Positions 1-10,824 of a DNA stretch of 64,000 nucleotides are shown piece by piece. The translations under genes were made by a program, and so were the position numbers. The notes beneath the pieces were generated by a model. It was not told the DNA's origin. It did not search any database and saw nothing but the letters and a program-made list of their open reading frames with translations. Where the stretch lies: assembly GCF_001659605.2 (NCBI RefSeq), contig NC_035162.2, positions 28,635,526 to 28,699,525 of the forward strand, given 5' to 3'. The stretch is from Manihot esculenta (Eukaryota; Streptophyta; Magnoliopsida; Malpighiales; Euphorbiaceae). The number at the start of each line of letters is the position of its first letter. Positions within the stretch are counted from its first letter, which is position 1.

Positions 1-307
1 TCCTTTCTTGTGCCATTGGTGCCCTTACCCCAGTATTTTCAGCTTCAATTTCAGCAAAGACAGCAAGTGGTTCAACTTGTGCAACAGCTTGCATACCAGT
101 TGCTGTTGGTTTTGTCACTTGTGCAGCAAGTAGTGTAGCAAGTTGTGCAGCAGATTGTGCAACAAATTCCAGGTTTGTTGTTGTCCCTTCACTTGTTGCA
201 GATGAAGAGGCTTGGTTCCTCGCATTTGCTTATCTTCTCAAGTTCTTAGCAGTACGTTCAATTTCTAGATCGCAAAGCATATTCTCTTTACGTCCAGCCC
301 TGGTCAT
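1..307 (-). pseudogene. Gag N-terminal fragment of an Athila/Tat-like gypsy element
   Basis: Reading leftward from an ATG at 307, the frame gives a start like MTRAGRKENMLCDLEIERT, the style of gag N-termini in plant Athila/Tat gypsy elements (family recollection, no search run). A TAA interrupts it at codon 26 (232-230); the frame then stays open to the window edge and is rich in Ala, Gln and Thr. It lies directly inside the LTR that starts at 359, where gag belongs. Between LTR and ATG, the minus strand at about 334-358 reads like a decayed tRNA-Asp-type primer site followed by AGGGAATT. The rest of the element is outside the window. Non-functional because of the stop. Confidence 0.5.
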
Positions 308-358
308 GAAAGAAAATACATTATTTTAAAATAATTCCCTAGCAAAGACACTAATTTT

Positions 359-1775
359 TGATGTGTGTCGAAACAACAAAAAATAACCTATTAAAATATC
401 AACAATTAAAAATTGTGTATAGTGGTAATAGGATCAAATCCACAGGGAATTGGCACTATGACTCTCTAAATAATGACTAGGACAAATAAACAATGAAAAT
501 AAAATAAGGGAGGGAGGTTTTATAATGAGTGGAATAAAAATTAAAGCAATTAAATAAAGCGGTAATTAAAAGAGAAATAAATCAATATAAACAAATTCTA
601 GTTGAAGTGTAGGATCCATTTCAGTTTAGAAATTGATCATCGATACTTGAATTATTTTATTCATTTCAATAAATTTGTTTTGGTTATGGAAGATGCTCCA
701 CATAACCAAATATCTCCTTAGGTGCAGATTAATTAGGAAATGTTCGCTAATTAATCATTAGCCAATAAATCGCCCAAAGAACGTCCTTGAAATTTTTACT
801 TATCAACTGTCAACTGTTTTAAGTAATAGAGAGACCTAATTCTAACTGACCAACTGCGTGGTGAGTTTGAGTTATATTATGCAACTTTTTAGTTGTTATA
901 CTAATTGTTACTTGTGTTTGAATAGTCTAAGCAATTTCAAGCATTCAAACTAACAATATACTACTTTGAAGTCAAGAACAACAGGCCCTAATGATCCAAT
1001 GACAAAGCAATAATAAGATGAAGAACCTAATTTGCATAAATATTGAAGAATAAAAGATTAACAATGGAGTTTAGATCTTTCAATTCATATAGAAACTGAA
1101 ATATCTTCCTAACTTCAACTAGAGATGGAGTTCTTAGCCACTCATGGCTTACAAAGAAGAAACAAAAGAGAAAAGAGATAAGAAGGGTGATTCGATGCTA
1201 TGTCCAGAATCTGGTCTGTGATGCCTCCTTGGCTGCCTTCAATGTTGTGTTTAAATAGGTATTAAAACCCTAACAACAATCCTTTTTGGAATGGAATTAT
1301 TCTTTGATTTCATTTTGGATTCCTTCCTTAGATGTATTTCTTTATGAATAGAAGTCCTTCATTTAAGGAAGTCTTTGTGCCGCATGTTTGAGGAGATTCT
1401 GGTGTAGGTCCCACATTTTTAAATGTGATGACCAAATCTCTAAATTTTTAAATCTACCTGCCATTGATTCTATGCAATATGTCGATTTGCCCAGTTGATT
1501 TGCCTAAATCATTTTGGGCAAATCACTATCTGCAGGTCTTGTCAATTTTGGATTTCTGTGTAATCTTCTGACCTCTGTGAAGTACACTGATCAATTTGCC
1601 AAAATCGTCCAGTTAAATCGGTTTCATGTTTTTAGGCCATTTTTCATCAAATCTTCTTTTTTTCATACTTTTCTGCAAAATATGACAAAAATCACAAATT
1701 TAGTTAGAAAATATTTAATTTAGTACTAATAATAGTAGGAAAAATGTACCTAAATTATGTTTGATTAGTGATCCA
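359..1775 (-). mobile_element. LTR (5' LTR in element sense) of a minus-strand gypsy element
   Basis: It starts TGATGTGTGTCGAAAC and carries, about 70 bases in, the block GGATCAAATCCACAGGGAAT. The two solo LTRs at 10825 and 59276 have the same block at the same place, so all three belong to related families. The sequence is AT-rich with no coding potential. The left edge (TG at 359) is clear. The right edge, about 1765-1779, is set only by where homology to Tat-like gag resumes (GTCCAAAGGGAAGGCC at 1782). Its partner LTR and target duplication lie outside the window. Confidence 0.6.
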
Positions 1776-2256
1776 GACACAGTCCAAAGGGAAGGCCAAG
1801 TTTGAGAAAGAAAAATCATCAGACGATACTTTAAAGGATGTCAACTAGAAGTTGGTACGGGCCGTGCAAAGGTGCTAGAAGGAGCAGGAGGAGAATTATG
1901 GGTTGGACGATACCTCGCCCTTATCAAAAGAGATCTAGGCAGAGATATTCCCTGCTATATTCAAACTGCTGAGTTTGGACAAATATGACGGAACAGTAGA
2001 TCCTAGAAGTCACCTGGCGATTTTTAGGATAATCATACAGCTTCAGGCTGTTAATGATTTCATAGGTTTGGCTCAGAAATGGTACCAACATTTGAGTCAA
2101 GGTTCAATTTAGAACATTATACAATTTGCTACGTTATTTAAATTTAGGTTTATTACTTGTGTACCTCCCAAAAAAGCTCTCCTCTGACTTGTGAAAGATC
2201 TGCCAAGAAGAGGGTGAGTCTTTAAGGAGCTTTATCTCATGGTTCAATGTAGAAGC
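1776..2256 (+). pseudogene. Tat-like gypsy gag remnant (element T1), interrupted by element A
   Basis: It aligns by eye with 56228-56752 of element T2, for example TACGGGCCGT and the stretch encoding a decayed PSLEKYDRT-like retrotransposon gag motif. Stops and small indels break every frame. The gag continues after element A at 10783-10824 (TGGAAGAATTAAATCATGAG), then after the solo LTR at 12635. Joining these pieces gives the same order as in T2, so both later insertions are datable relative to T1. It would encode a capsid-like structural protein; it is dead here. Confidence 0.75.
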
Positions 2257-4455
2257 TGTAACGACCCGGAAACCGGTACCCCTTTGTAACGGTCCGAACC
2301 ATCACTGGCACTAGGATCCAGATCGGCTTAAGGCCGCCAGGACCCGTAGCAAACCAACTATACTCTCTGTGTACCTGATAAATCCCATACATGATGAAAC
2401 AAAATACTCAACAATCCTGTAAAACTACCAGGCTTAACTACTGCTACTCAGATATGCCAATCTGAAACGGCCCTCAGGGCCTATACCAGTGACTACTAAC
2501 TGCTGTCGGTCAAGGGATTGAAACCCTTTTTAATCTGTAACACAATCCACTGGTATCTCCTCAAAGCCATACATTAAGCCTGATTCACACATTTCTCATC
2601 AAGAAACGTAAAACAGGATCCATGTACAAAGGGATGAATCATACACCATACTAAGGCAAAGACACTAGGGTAAAGCACATTTCTATCCATGATCTGATAA
2701 TACATCTCTACATATGACATTACAAACTAATACTTTAATTACATCATGTCCACTATTCTATTACAAACATACATTCAAGCATATCTTTCCTCTATACTCT
2801 TGCTGACTCTGACTTCCCATAGCTATCTCGGGACCTGCAAAACTGGGGTTAAGGGAGTGGGATGAGCTCTATAGCCCAGTGAGTAGAACAGTAAAACATG
2901 TCATTAAAACATGATCTTATGGAATGTATCATATCACAGACAATCCACATCAAGGGTAAACCTGTCACCAAATAGTCCCAGTATCTCTTCCGTGCCAGGG
3001 CGTAGAATCGAGCACCTGGTCTTCCTGTCATATATCTATATGTGTATATAACACCTGTACTTACCATTTGCCAGGGCGTAGTCAAAGGCTCCTGGACTTT
3101 ACTATACCTGCCAGGGCGTAGTCAAAGGCTCCTGGACTTTACTATACCTGCCAGAGCGTAGTCAAAGGCTCCTGGACTTAACTCATAGACTATTGGATCA
3201 TTCAGCATTCACCCACACCAACAATTAACTATGCAATGCAACATATTCGTGGATTCTAAGGCAATCAACCTATTGCATAATCATGATGCATGAAATATGC
3301 TAAAAACATTCCATTTCTCAATTAAAAGAATTAAGTTTAGTTCCACTCACCTGTAGCTACTGCTTGGCTAACTCTGGGCTACCTCTAACACTGAAGCAGC
3401 TACTACTGCTAAACACCTCGGTTCCTCGGGTCCAATCCTACAATGAAGGACGCAAGTGAGGTACCAAACATACTCTAACATAACTCTCCAAAAACTCCTA
3501 AAAACACCTCAAAACATGCATGCAAAACAAGCAAAGGAAGGCTGGACAGGGCACCTTCGGTAGCACCTTCGGCGGCCGAATGTCTCCTCCAGAGACGAAA
3601 GTCGGGCATGTTCGGCGGCCGAATCCTCCTTCAGCTGCAGAACCTAGGTTCATCCAGAACTCAGCTTTGTGCATAAGGATGCCTTCCAGTCCTTCCAAAC
3701 TCTCAACACATGCAACCAATCCTTTCTAAAACATGCATAACTCCTACCACAAGCATATAGGAGCTTAAGACAACTTAAACTCCAACAAACAAACTCATCA
3801 AACAAACATAAAGCATAAAGGGTCCATAAACCCTAATATGCACAACTCATGCAAACTCATGCATAACTCCCTTTTCCCTTCATCAAACTCATGTAAAACA
3901 TCATAAAAACCATGAATCAACACTTACCTCTTGAAGAACAAAAGCTGGTGTGATCCAAACGTAGAGCTATGGAGGATCTAAGCTCCAAACTTTCCAAAAC
4001 TTTGCTCAAAGTACAAAACCTTCAAAAACCACCATAAAACTTACTAACTTTGAAAGATTTGATGAAAAACCATGAAAACCATCCAAGGGGAACATGAACT
4101 CACCTCTGGAAGTGAAAAGGAAGCTAATCCGATCCATTTCACCGACTGAGGGTTCCTTATAGGCGACTGACCGCCTCAGCTTCGGCGGTCGAACTTGAAC
4201 TTTCGGGGGCCGAATCTAGGGCACTTTCGGCGGCCGAACATTACTTTCGGCGGCCGAACAATACTTTCGGCGGCCGAACCCGCACTTTGTTCCCTTGGTC
4301 TTTTCTCTTCAAAACTCAGTCCTATTCCATTCTAAACCTTTAAAACACTTGAAAATATTTTAGAAAACCTTTCTCTTACCCTTCTAGAAACCTCTGACAT
4401 CCTCGAATTCCACCGGACAGTAGAATTCCGATGTCTGATCTAGCCGGGTATTACG
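2257..4455 (-). repeat. Left LTR of element A (3' LTR in element sense)
   Basis: About 2.2 kb, TGTAACGACCCGG... to GGGTATTACG; the final A of the usual TTACA is G here. It contains three direct ~40-bp copies of CCAGGGCGTAGTCAAAGGCT (3071-3180) and clusters of the palindrome TTCGGCGGCCGAA (about 3555-3640 and 4195-4280). The right LTR has one palindrome unit fewer in the second cluster, explaining part of the length difference. Confidence 0.88.
3071..3180. repeat. Three 40-bp direct repeats inside the element A LTR
   Basis: Units start at 3071, 3111 and 3151, each beginning CCAGGGCGTAGTCAAAGG or a one-base variant. The same trio recurs in the right LTR at about 9366-9476. Related units reading CCAGGGACGTAGAATGGGTA fill the equivalent place in the LTRs of B, C, E and F. 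Confidence 0.85.
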
Positions 4456-4472
4456 TTCTTCCCCCTTTAAAA
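4456..4472 (-). other. Polypurine tract of element A
   Basis: The minus strand reads a purine-rich run with AAAGGGGGAAG immediately before the LTR. This is the expected plus-strand DNA primer next to the 3' LTR. Equivalent tracts sit at 29949 (B), 38498 (C) and 61492 (D). Confidence 0.75.
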
Positions 4473-6960
4473 CATTCGTCCTCGAATGTTCACACAACAA
4501 ACATATAAACACATGAAGCGGAAATCTGCTCTTCAAAAAGAAACACAGATAGCACTGGAGTAAGAACTCCCAGGTCTCTCATTCCTTGGGTAATTCCAAA
4601 GGAATTCTCCTATCAGATCTTCCTGTTCCTCTATTCTGTGAACTGAGTGTATATGATCCGCTCTAACTATGCTTTACAGGTGAGATTCCCTGAGATCTCC
4701 ACCTTTGGTTCATACAGAACCTCTATCAGATCCAACACTATTCCAGAACAAAAGGAACAAGGAACTTAAATGGTTTTCCTCTTAGAAGCAAAACAATGCT
4801 ACTCCTCTAATCCTCTACAGGATTCTACGGGTTTAACATCTTATCTCTCAACCTTTACTAGATTACCATATCCTGGAGACACCATAAACACACTGTAACT
4901 TTCCGTTACGCACTCTGATCCTTGCCTGCCTTTCTTCTTCTTTACTATACTGGCTTTTTCTCTTCTGATCCCTTCCTCCTACTACACTGGACTATTCTAG
5001 CTCTCAATAACTAGCATTCAGATTTTAGATCTAGCCTGGAAAATAACTAGCTCCTGCCAGCTGATCCAACTGATCATCAATCTGAAGTAATACCTATTCC
5101 TATAGGATAAACTGGCAAGCGACTTCTGACTTGAAGGCAGCTAACATCTTATCTGCCTCACCCCATAGATACTGGTTTGTACACTGAGAGTCGCTAAGCA
5201 GTTTTACTCATAACCTCTGTTTCAGACTCTTCACTATAAACTCCTTAGATCAATAAAGATCTCATCTCTTACCCTATACGGGTATTACCTCCACATCTCG
5301 AGATAATTACTATTTCCGAAATCCCGTGTAGGATAATATAACTTATGCTTCTTCTACTCCTGTTCAGAAACATAAGCAATTACCCTGTCACTTGCATTAC
5401 CACAAACTCTAGTCTCACAAGGGATGTATCACAAAACACTGTGAAAGCCTGTATTGGTAGACAAAGCTACCACTGGTACTGTACTGTACTGTCATTTTAC
5501 TTTAGTGCTTCACAACCCTTGTTACACTAGTCAGACCATACACCTTCGGGTCTTTCTTGCGCATTAGCGTGACACCTTCTCGAGATGTCTTAAACTGACC
5601 TCTCTGTAGCAATCTGCCAAAACCCAGAAACTACTAATCCTTGTCATTGAGATGGGTCTAAGCCAATTGCTATAACTTTAACTTTCCTGGGGTCTATCTC
5701 ATTTCCTTTTCTGGTACTGAACTCTTCTAGACTGCACTACTTCTCCATGAGAACTCACATCTAAAGAACTTGGCATATAAACCATGTTCTCTCAAGGTCT
5801 ACAACACCAGTTTCTGATCATGGGCACTCTCCTTTGTGTTTCTGGACCTCATCACGGTAGTATCAATACCGGAGGGATTCAGACTCGCACTAAAACCTCT
5901 GCTTATGAGAGTCATGAATGCTATAAGGGCATTACTAGCCTGTAACCCTTAGTGCCCATATGTCTTCCTGGACGCTGTCCTTACTTTCTTGGTTACTCTC
6001 ATCCTACCTGATAGTACCTAGATTTCATATCTATCCTGAAAAGACCATTGGCTATTACTAGTTGGTCTCACGTAGATCGTCGATCCAAGGTAACAGATAC
6101 GTGCTGGTAGTGACTTTGTCCAACGACTTACAACCGAAACAAAGTCTCACGGATTCATCCTTCGTTTCCCATCACAACTCTGGAACGTTCCAGGGTGAGG
6201 TACTAAGTCGGATACAATCCTTGTCTACCAACTCTAGCAACTACTTATCTGGCTCTTACTATCTCTCTCACTTTACTGGTACCATCCTGCAGAGAAGACT
6301 AGGAATGGTTCTGAGTCCAGACACCACTCCTATTTCCCACTCTATTCTCTTAGCAGGTGGTAAACCTGGCAACTTGTCTGGGACAACATCTAAAACTTTT
6401 CTCTGGCTGCGGGCACTAAAACTGGTTCCCCTCCTGATCTAACTCACTGCTTACTCTCTGACATGAGCAAGACACCTCTAACCACCTTTCCTGAACAGCC
6501 TAAGAGCCTATAGGGCTGATATCAAACTTCTAGGCATCTCTACACTGTCCCCTCAACAGACTACTTGTGATCCATCCTGATCTCTAAGCCTGACTACTCT
6601 GCCTCTGCTATCTAAGGCAGTACTATGAGTAGCTAGCCCATCCACCCATAGAATGTCATCAAACAGTCACTCTAGAACCACTAGGTCAGCTGGAAGGCAC
6701 CTACTCACAACTAGCACTGAACTCAACTAGCAGACTGACTCTGCTGCTGACGGATCACACTTAGGTCTACTGACCTAAAGAGGACACTCTAATCCCAGAA
6801 GCTATCAAACCCCTACTCTTTGTGGCTCTCAAGGCCCTAAGGAAAGCGAAACATCAGAGTTTCTAACAGTAGACACATCAAAACATATGGAAGTGAAAAG
6901 TACTTGTCACCGCCATGTCCGATGTGATAGCCTCCTGCTGCGTCAAAGCGAAGATCCGTG
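4473..6960 (-). pseudogene. Decayed pol of element A (RT and RNase H relics, chromodomain trace)
   Basis: The minus strand aligns in patches with the pol of element C. About 4520-4740 matches the chromodomain tail, 5100-5510 the RNase H region (CTCACAAGGGATGTATCACA matching C at 40489), 5530-6480 the reverse transcriptase, and 6480-6960 protease and spacer. The integrase core is largely missing between about 4780 and 5000. Stops and indels occur throughout and no frame longer than about 60 codons survives on the minus strand. The open frame on the opposite strand (6062-6442) is chance antisense. The decay far exceeds LTR divergence, so pol was probably already dead when A transposed. Confidence 0.75.
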
Positions 6961-6977
6961 CTGGTACTGATGGACCT

Positions 6978-8261
6978 TCATCTGGGGAACTTGTGGAAGA
7001 AGGAGTGATCCCGCTCCCTCTGCCTCTGCCCTACGCCATGGCTAGAGCTCCTGGCTGAACCACTCTGTCTGAGGCTGTCTTGATGGGACTGTGTTATCAA
7101 AGTCGCGGTGGAACACTCACGTGCTCTGTGTCCCTCCTGTCCGCACCTGAAACATGCCGTTGTCCCTACTAGACAGACTCTCTTGTGCGACCTACCGCAC
7201 CTCGGACATCTAGAGTTGTTCAAACCAGAACTTGATCCCTCACCGACTCCCAGACCAAACTTGAACCTATACCAAAACCCGCTCTTCTTTGACCTTCTAA
7301 GGCCTCTGCCTTTCTTTTTACTCTTTGCGGCAGCCTCACCCAAAGGAAAACTATCCATATTCTCTGGGTAACTGTCTATACTCATGTTTTCTGTCTGTCT
7401 TATTTGCTTCAATTCACTCGCCTTACGCTCCCTTGGCCTATCTGAAAATGCCCATCCTGCAAACTCGGTAGCAAACTGCTCCCAGGATAAGCTTTCTACC
7501 CTCGGGTCCACATACTGGTTGAACCATTCCCTTGCCTTCTCACATTTCAATGTGAACCCTGCCATCTGAATGGCTCTACTCTCACTGGCTCCCAACTCAT
7601 CAGTTATCATCTTTACGCTTCTAAAATACTCAAAAGGGTCATCACCCGTTTCAAACTTAGGAACATCCAACTTCAAATAATCTGTCATCTTTACCTTACT
7701 TCCTGCAGACGAACTAGGCTTAGGTGTTTGGATAACTTGGGCTATTGTTTCTACTGGTGGTGGAGGAGGTGTAACATTTCCTGGGGTAGGGTTTGCTGAA
7801 CCTGGGTAACCAAAGAAGGGTGGAACCATGGTATACTGTGGATATGGTGGGTAAAAGGGAGGATAGGGCATAAAGGTGGAATATGGGTTATGACTAGGGA
7901 AACCCGCTGTACCACCCATCGGATACCCTGACCCCCACGGGTAGGGCAGATACTGAGGTGGAACAAATCTCGAGGCCTGAGTGCCTCCTTGGGACTCACC
8001 CATATCTGCTCCTAACATACTCATTCCCAAACTACCATCTCTTTTCTGTTCATCCTCCTCTATTTCCCTCATATCCCCTGACATACCACCTTGAGCTACT
8101 CCCCTTCGACTCTCATCCAAAGACCTTCTAGGGTCCCTTGATGTACCTTCTCTGCTTAATCTATCTGATGTTGCCCTTTGCAAAACAGGGAGATGGGTAT
8201 CTATGCCCTCATTCTCTAGCGGAGCTCCAGTCAATCTAACAGATCGACGAGTCCCTCTCAT
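6978..8261 (-). CDS. gag: Gag polyprotein of element A, open but internally shortened
   Basis: Structural Gag of a chromovirus-type gypsy element; it would form cytoplasmic virus-like particles that package element RNA. I chose the Met at 8261 ([12 protein letters not shown]) because elements B and C start at the same place; the frame itself opens 24 codons upstream. About 427 residues: a basic start, a Pro/Tyr-rich low-complexity stretch, the gag core around [12 protein letters not shown] and AREWFNQYVDPR, then a CCHC knuckle [14 protein letters not shown]. Compared with C, about 95 residues between the core and the knuckle are replaced by a short basic linker, yet the frame is kept. The C-terminus runs out just after the knuckle, before any protease. 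Persistence of this frame beside a ruined pol suggests gag was needed in cis, or was lost last. Confidence 0.82.
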   Translation of the reverse strand: MRGTRRSVRLTGAPLENEGIDTHLPVLQRATSDRLSREGTSRDPRRSLDESRRGVAQGGMSGDMREIEEDEQKRDGSLGMSMLGADMGESQGGTQASRFVPPQYLPYPWGSGYPMGGTAGFPSHNPYSTFMPYPPFYPPYPQYTMVPPFFGYPGSANPTPGNVTPPPPPVETIAQVIQTPKPSSSAGSKVKMTDYLKLDVPKFETGDDPFEYFRSVKMITDELGASESRAIQMAGFTLKCEKAREWFNQYVDPRVESLSWEQFATEFAGWAFSDRPRERKASELKQIRQTENMSIDSYPENMDSFPLGEAAAKSKKKGRGLRRSKKSGFWYRFKFGLGVGEGSSSGLNNSRCPRCGRSHKRVCLVGTTACFRCGQEGHRARECSTATLITQSHQDSLRQSGSARSSSHGVGQRQRERDHSFFHKFPR

Positions 8262-8537
8262 CCTGTTTCTGACAAGCTCAACATCACACAAAACATCAAA
8301 TGATCCATGTGAGAACACATGAATCCACAACACATATAGAACATATCACTAATGCACATGCATCTCATCATGGCATTCCACATCAGCATGCAAGACAGGA
8401 CTCCACATCCTATCCTAGTGGACATGATTTTACTTATTGTGCTTACCCTCCTATACAAGACAACACCTCTTTTCGATGTGGGATATCTCTAATCCGTGAG
8501 CATCTTTGCTCAACACATCATACTCTTGAGGCCCTAT

Positions 8538-8549
8538 GCTCTGATACCA
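8538..8549 (-). other. Primer-binding site of element A (initiator Met-tRNA type)
   Basis: The plus strand reads GCTCTGATACCA; the minus strand TGGTATCAGAGC is the standard plant initiator-Met tRNA primer site. It lies three bases from the LTR that starts at 8553. Confidence 0.9.
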
Positions 8550-8552
8550 ATC

Positions 8553-10777
8553 TGTAACGACCCGGAAACTGGTACCCCTTTGTAACGGTCCGAACCATCA
8601 CTGGCACTAGGATCCAGATCGGCTTAAGGCCGCCAGGACCCGTAGCAAACCAACTATACTCTCTGTGTACCTGATAAATCCCATACATGATGAAACAAAA
8701 TACTCAACAATCCTGTAAAACTACCAGGCTTAACTACTGCTACTTAGATATGCCAATCTGAAACGGCCCTCAGGGCCTATACCAGTGACTACTAACTGCT
8801 GTGGGTCAAGGGATTGAAATCCTTTTTAATCTGTAACACAATCCACTGGTATCTCCTCAAAGCCATACATTAAGCCTGATTCACACATTTCTCATCAAGA
8901 AACATAAAACAGGATCCATGTACAAAGGGATGAATCATACACCATACTAAGGCAAAGACACTAGGGTAAAGCACATTTCTATCCATGATCTGATAATACA
9001 TCTCTACATATGACATTACAAACTAATACTTTAATTACATCATGTCCACTATTCTATTATAAACATACATTCAAGCATATCTTTCCTCTATACTCTTGCT
9101 GACTCTGACTTCCCATAGCTATCTCGGGACCTGCAAAACTGGGGTTCAGGGAGTGGGATGAGCTCTATAGCCCAATGAGTAGAACAGTAAAACATGTCAT
9201 TAAAACATGATCTTATGGAATGTATCATATCACAGACAATCCACATCAAGGGTAAACCTGTCACCAAATAGTCCCAGTATCTCTTCCGTGCCAGGGCGTA
9301 GAATCGAGCACCTGGTCTTCCTGTCATATATCTATATGTGTATATAACACCTGTACTTACCATTTGCCAGGGCGTAGTCAAAGGCTCCTGGACTTTACTA
9401 TACCTGCCAGGGCGTAGTCAAAGGCTCATGGACTTTACTATACCTGCCAGGGCGTAGTCAAAGGCTCCTGGACTTAACTCAGAGACTTTTGGATCATTCA
9501 GCATTCACCCACACCAACAATTAACTATGCAATGCAACATATTCGTGGATTCTAAGGCAATCAACCTATTGCATAATCATGATACATGAAATATGCTAAA
9601 AACATTCCATTTCTCAATTAAAAAAATTAAGTTTAGTTCCACCCACCTATAGCTACTGCTTGGCTAACTCTGGGCTACCTCTAACACTGAAGCAGCTACT
9701 ACTGCTAAACACCTCGGTTCCTCGGGTCCAATCCTACAATGAAGGACGCAAGTGAGGTACCAAACATACTCTAACATAACTCTAAACATCTCCCCAAAAA
9801 CTCCTAAAAACACCTCAAAACATGCATGCAAAACAAGCAAAGGAAGGCTGGACAGGGCACCTTCGGCAGCACCTTCGGCGGCCGAATGTCTCCTCCAGAG
9901 ACGAAAGTCGGGCATGTTCGGCGGCCGAATCCTCCTTCGGCTGCCGAACCTGGGTTCATCCAGAACTCAGCTTCGTGCACAAGGACGCCTTCCAGTCCTT
10001 CCAAACTCTCAACACATGCAACCAATCCTTTCTAAAACATGCATAACTCCTACCACAAGCATATAGGAGCTTAAGACAACTTAAACTCCAACAAACAAAC
10101 TCATCAAACAAACATAAAGCATAAAGGGTCCATAAACCCTAATATGCACAACTCATGCAAACTCATGCATAACTCCCTTTTCCCTTCATCAAACTCATGT
10201 AAAACATCATAAAAACCATGAATCAACACTTACCTCTTGAAGAACAAAAGCTGGTGTGATCCAAACGTAGAGCTATGGAGGATCTAAGCTCCAAACTTTC
10301 CAAAACTTTGCTCAAAGTACAAAACCTTCAAAAACCACCATAAAACTTACTAACTTTGAAAGATTTGATGAAAAACCATGAAAACCATCCAAAGGGAACA
10401 TGAACTCACCTCTGGAAGTGAAAAGGAAGCTAATCTGATCCATTTCACCGACTGAGGGTTCCTTTTAGGCGACTGACCGGCTCAGCTTCGGTGGCCAAAC
10501 CTGCATGTAAAACCATGCAACATTCGGCGGCCGAACTTGAACTTTCGGGGGCCGAATCTAGGGCACTTTCAGCGGCCGAACATTACTTTCAACGGCCGAA
10601 CCCGTACTTTGTTCCCTTGGTCTTTTCTCTTCAAAACTCAGTCCTATTCCATTCTAAACCTTTAAAACACTTGAAAATATTTTAGAAAACCTTTCTCTTA
10701 CCCTTCTAGAAACCTCTGACATCCTTGAATTCCACCGGACAGTAGAATTCTGATGTCTGATCTAGTCGGATATTACA
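8553..10777 (-). repeat. Right LTR of element A (5' LTR in element sense)
   Basis: It runs from TGTAACGACCCGGAAAC to GGATATTACA, about 2.2 kb, followed by the target duplication GAAGC. It is near-identical to the left LTR. The TATA-like site seen in related LTRs is changed here (minus strand CCTAAAAGG near 10460), and two of the TTCGGCGGCCGAA palindromes near 10570-10600 carry substitutions. Confidence 0.88.
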
Positions 10778-10782
10778 GAAGC

Positions 10783-10824
10783 ACTACAGATGGAAGAATT
10801 AAATCATGAGATAGCATGTGAAGC
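10783..10824 (+). pseudogene. Short gag remnant of T1 between element A and a solo LTR
   Basis: These 42 bases match 56735-56786 of element T2 (GGAAGAATTAAATCATGAG against GGAGGAATTAAATCATAAA). They show that A and the solo LTR hit the same gag reading region within about 50 bases. Confidence 0.75.

Larger units (their letters stand above)
2257..10777 (-). mobile_element. Element A: full-length chromovirus-type gypsy element with ruined pol
   Basis: The two LTRs are in the same orientation (2257-4455 and 8553-10777). The 5-bp target duplication GAAGC lies at 2252-2256 and 10778-10782. The element reads right to left: PBS 8538-8549, gag 8261-6978, decayed pol to about 4473, PPT 4456-4472. In the first ~275 bases the two LTRs differ at only four positions, so insertion is recent. 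Pol, by contrast, is shredded and lacks the integrase core. An open gag, intact cis signals and no enzymes match the terminal-repeat-with-gag (TR-GAG) type of non-autonomous retrotransposon. It sits in the gag of T1. Confidence 0.88.

Noticed and set aside
6062..6442. 126-codon plus-strand open frame
   Set aside because: It lies antisense over the decayed reverse transcriptase of element A; its codons mirror the opposite-strand RT homology.
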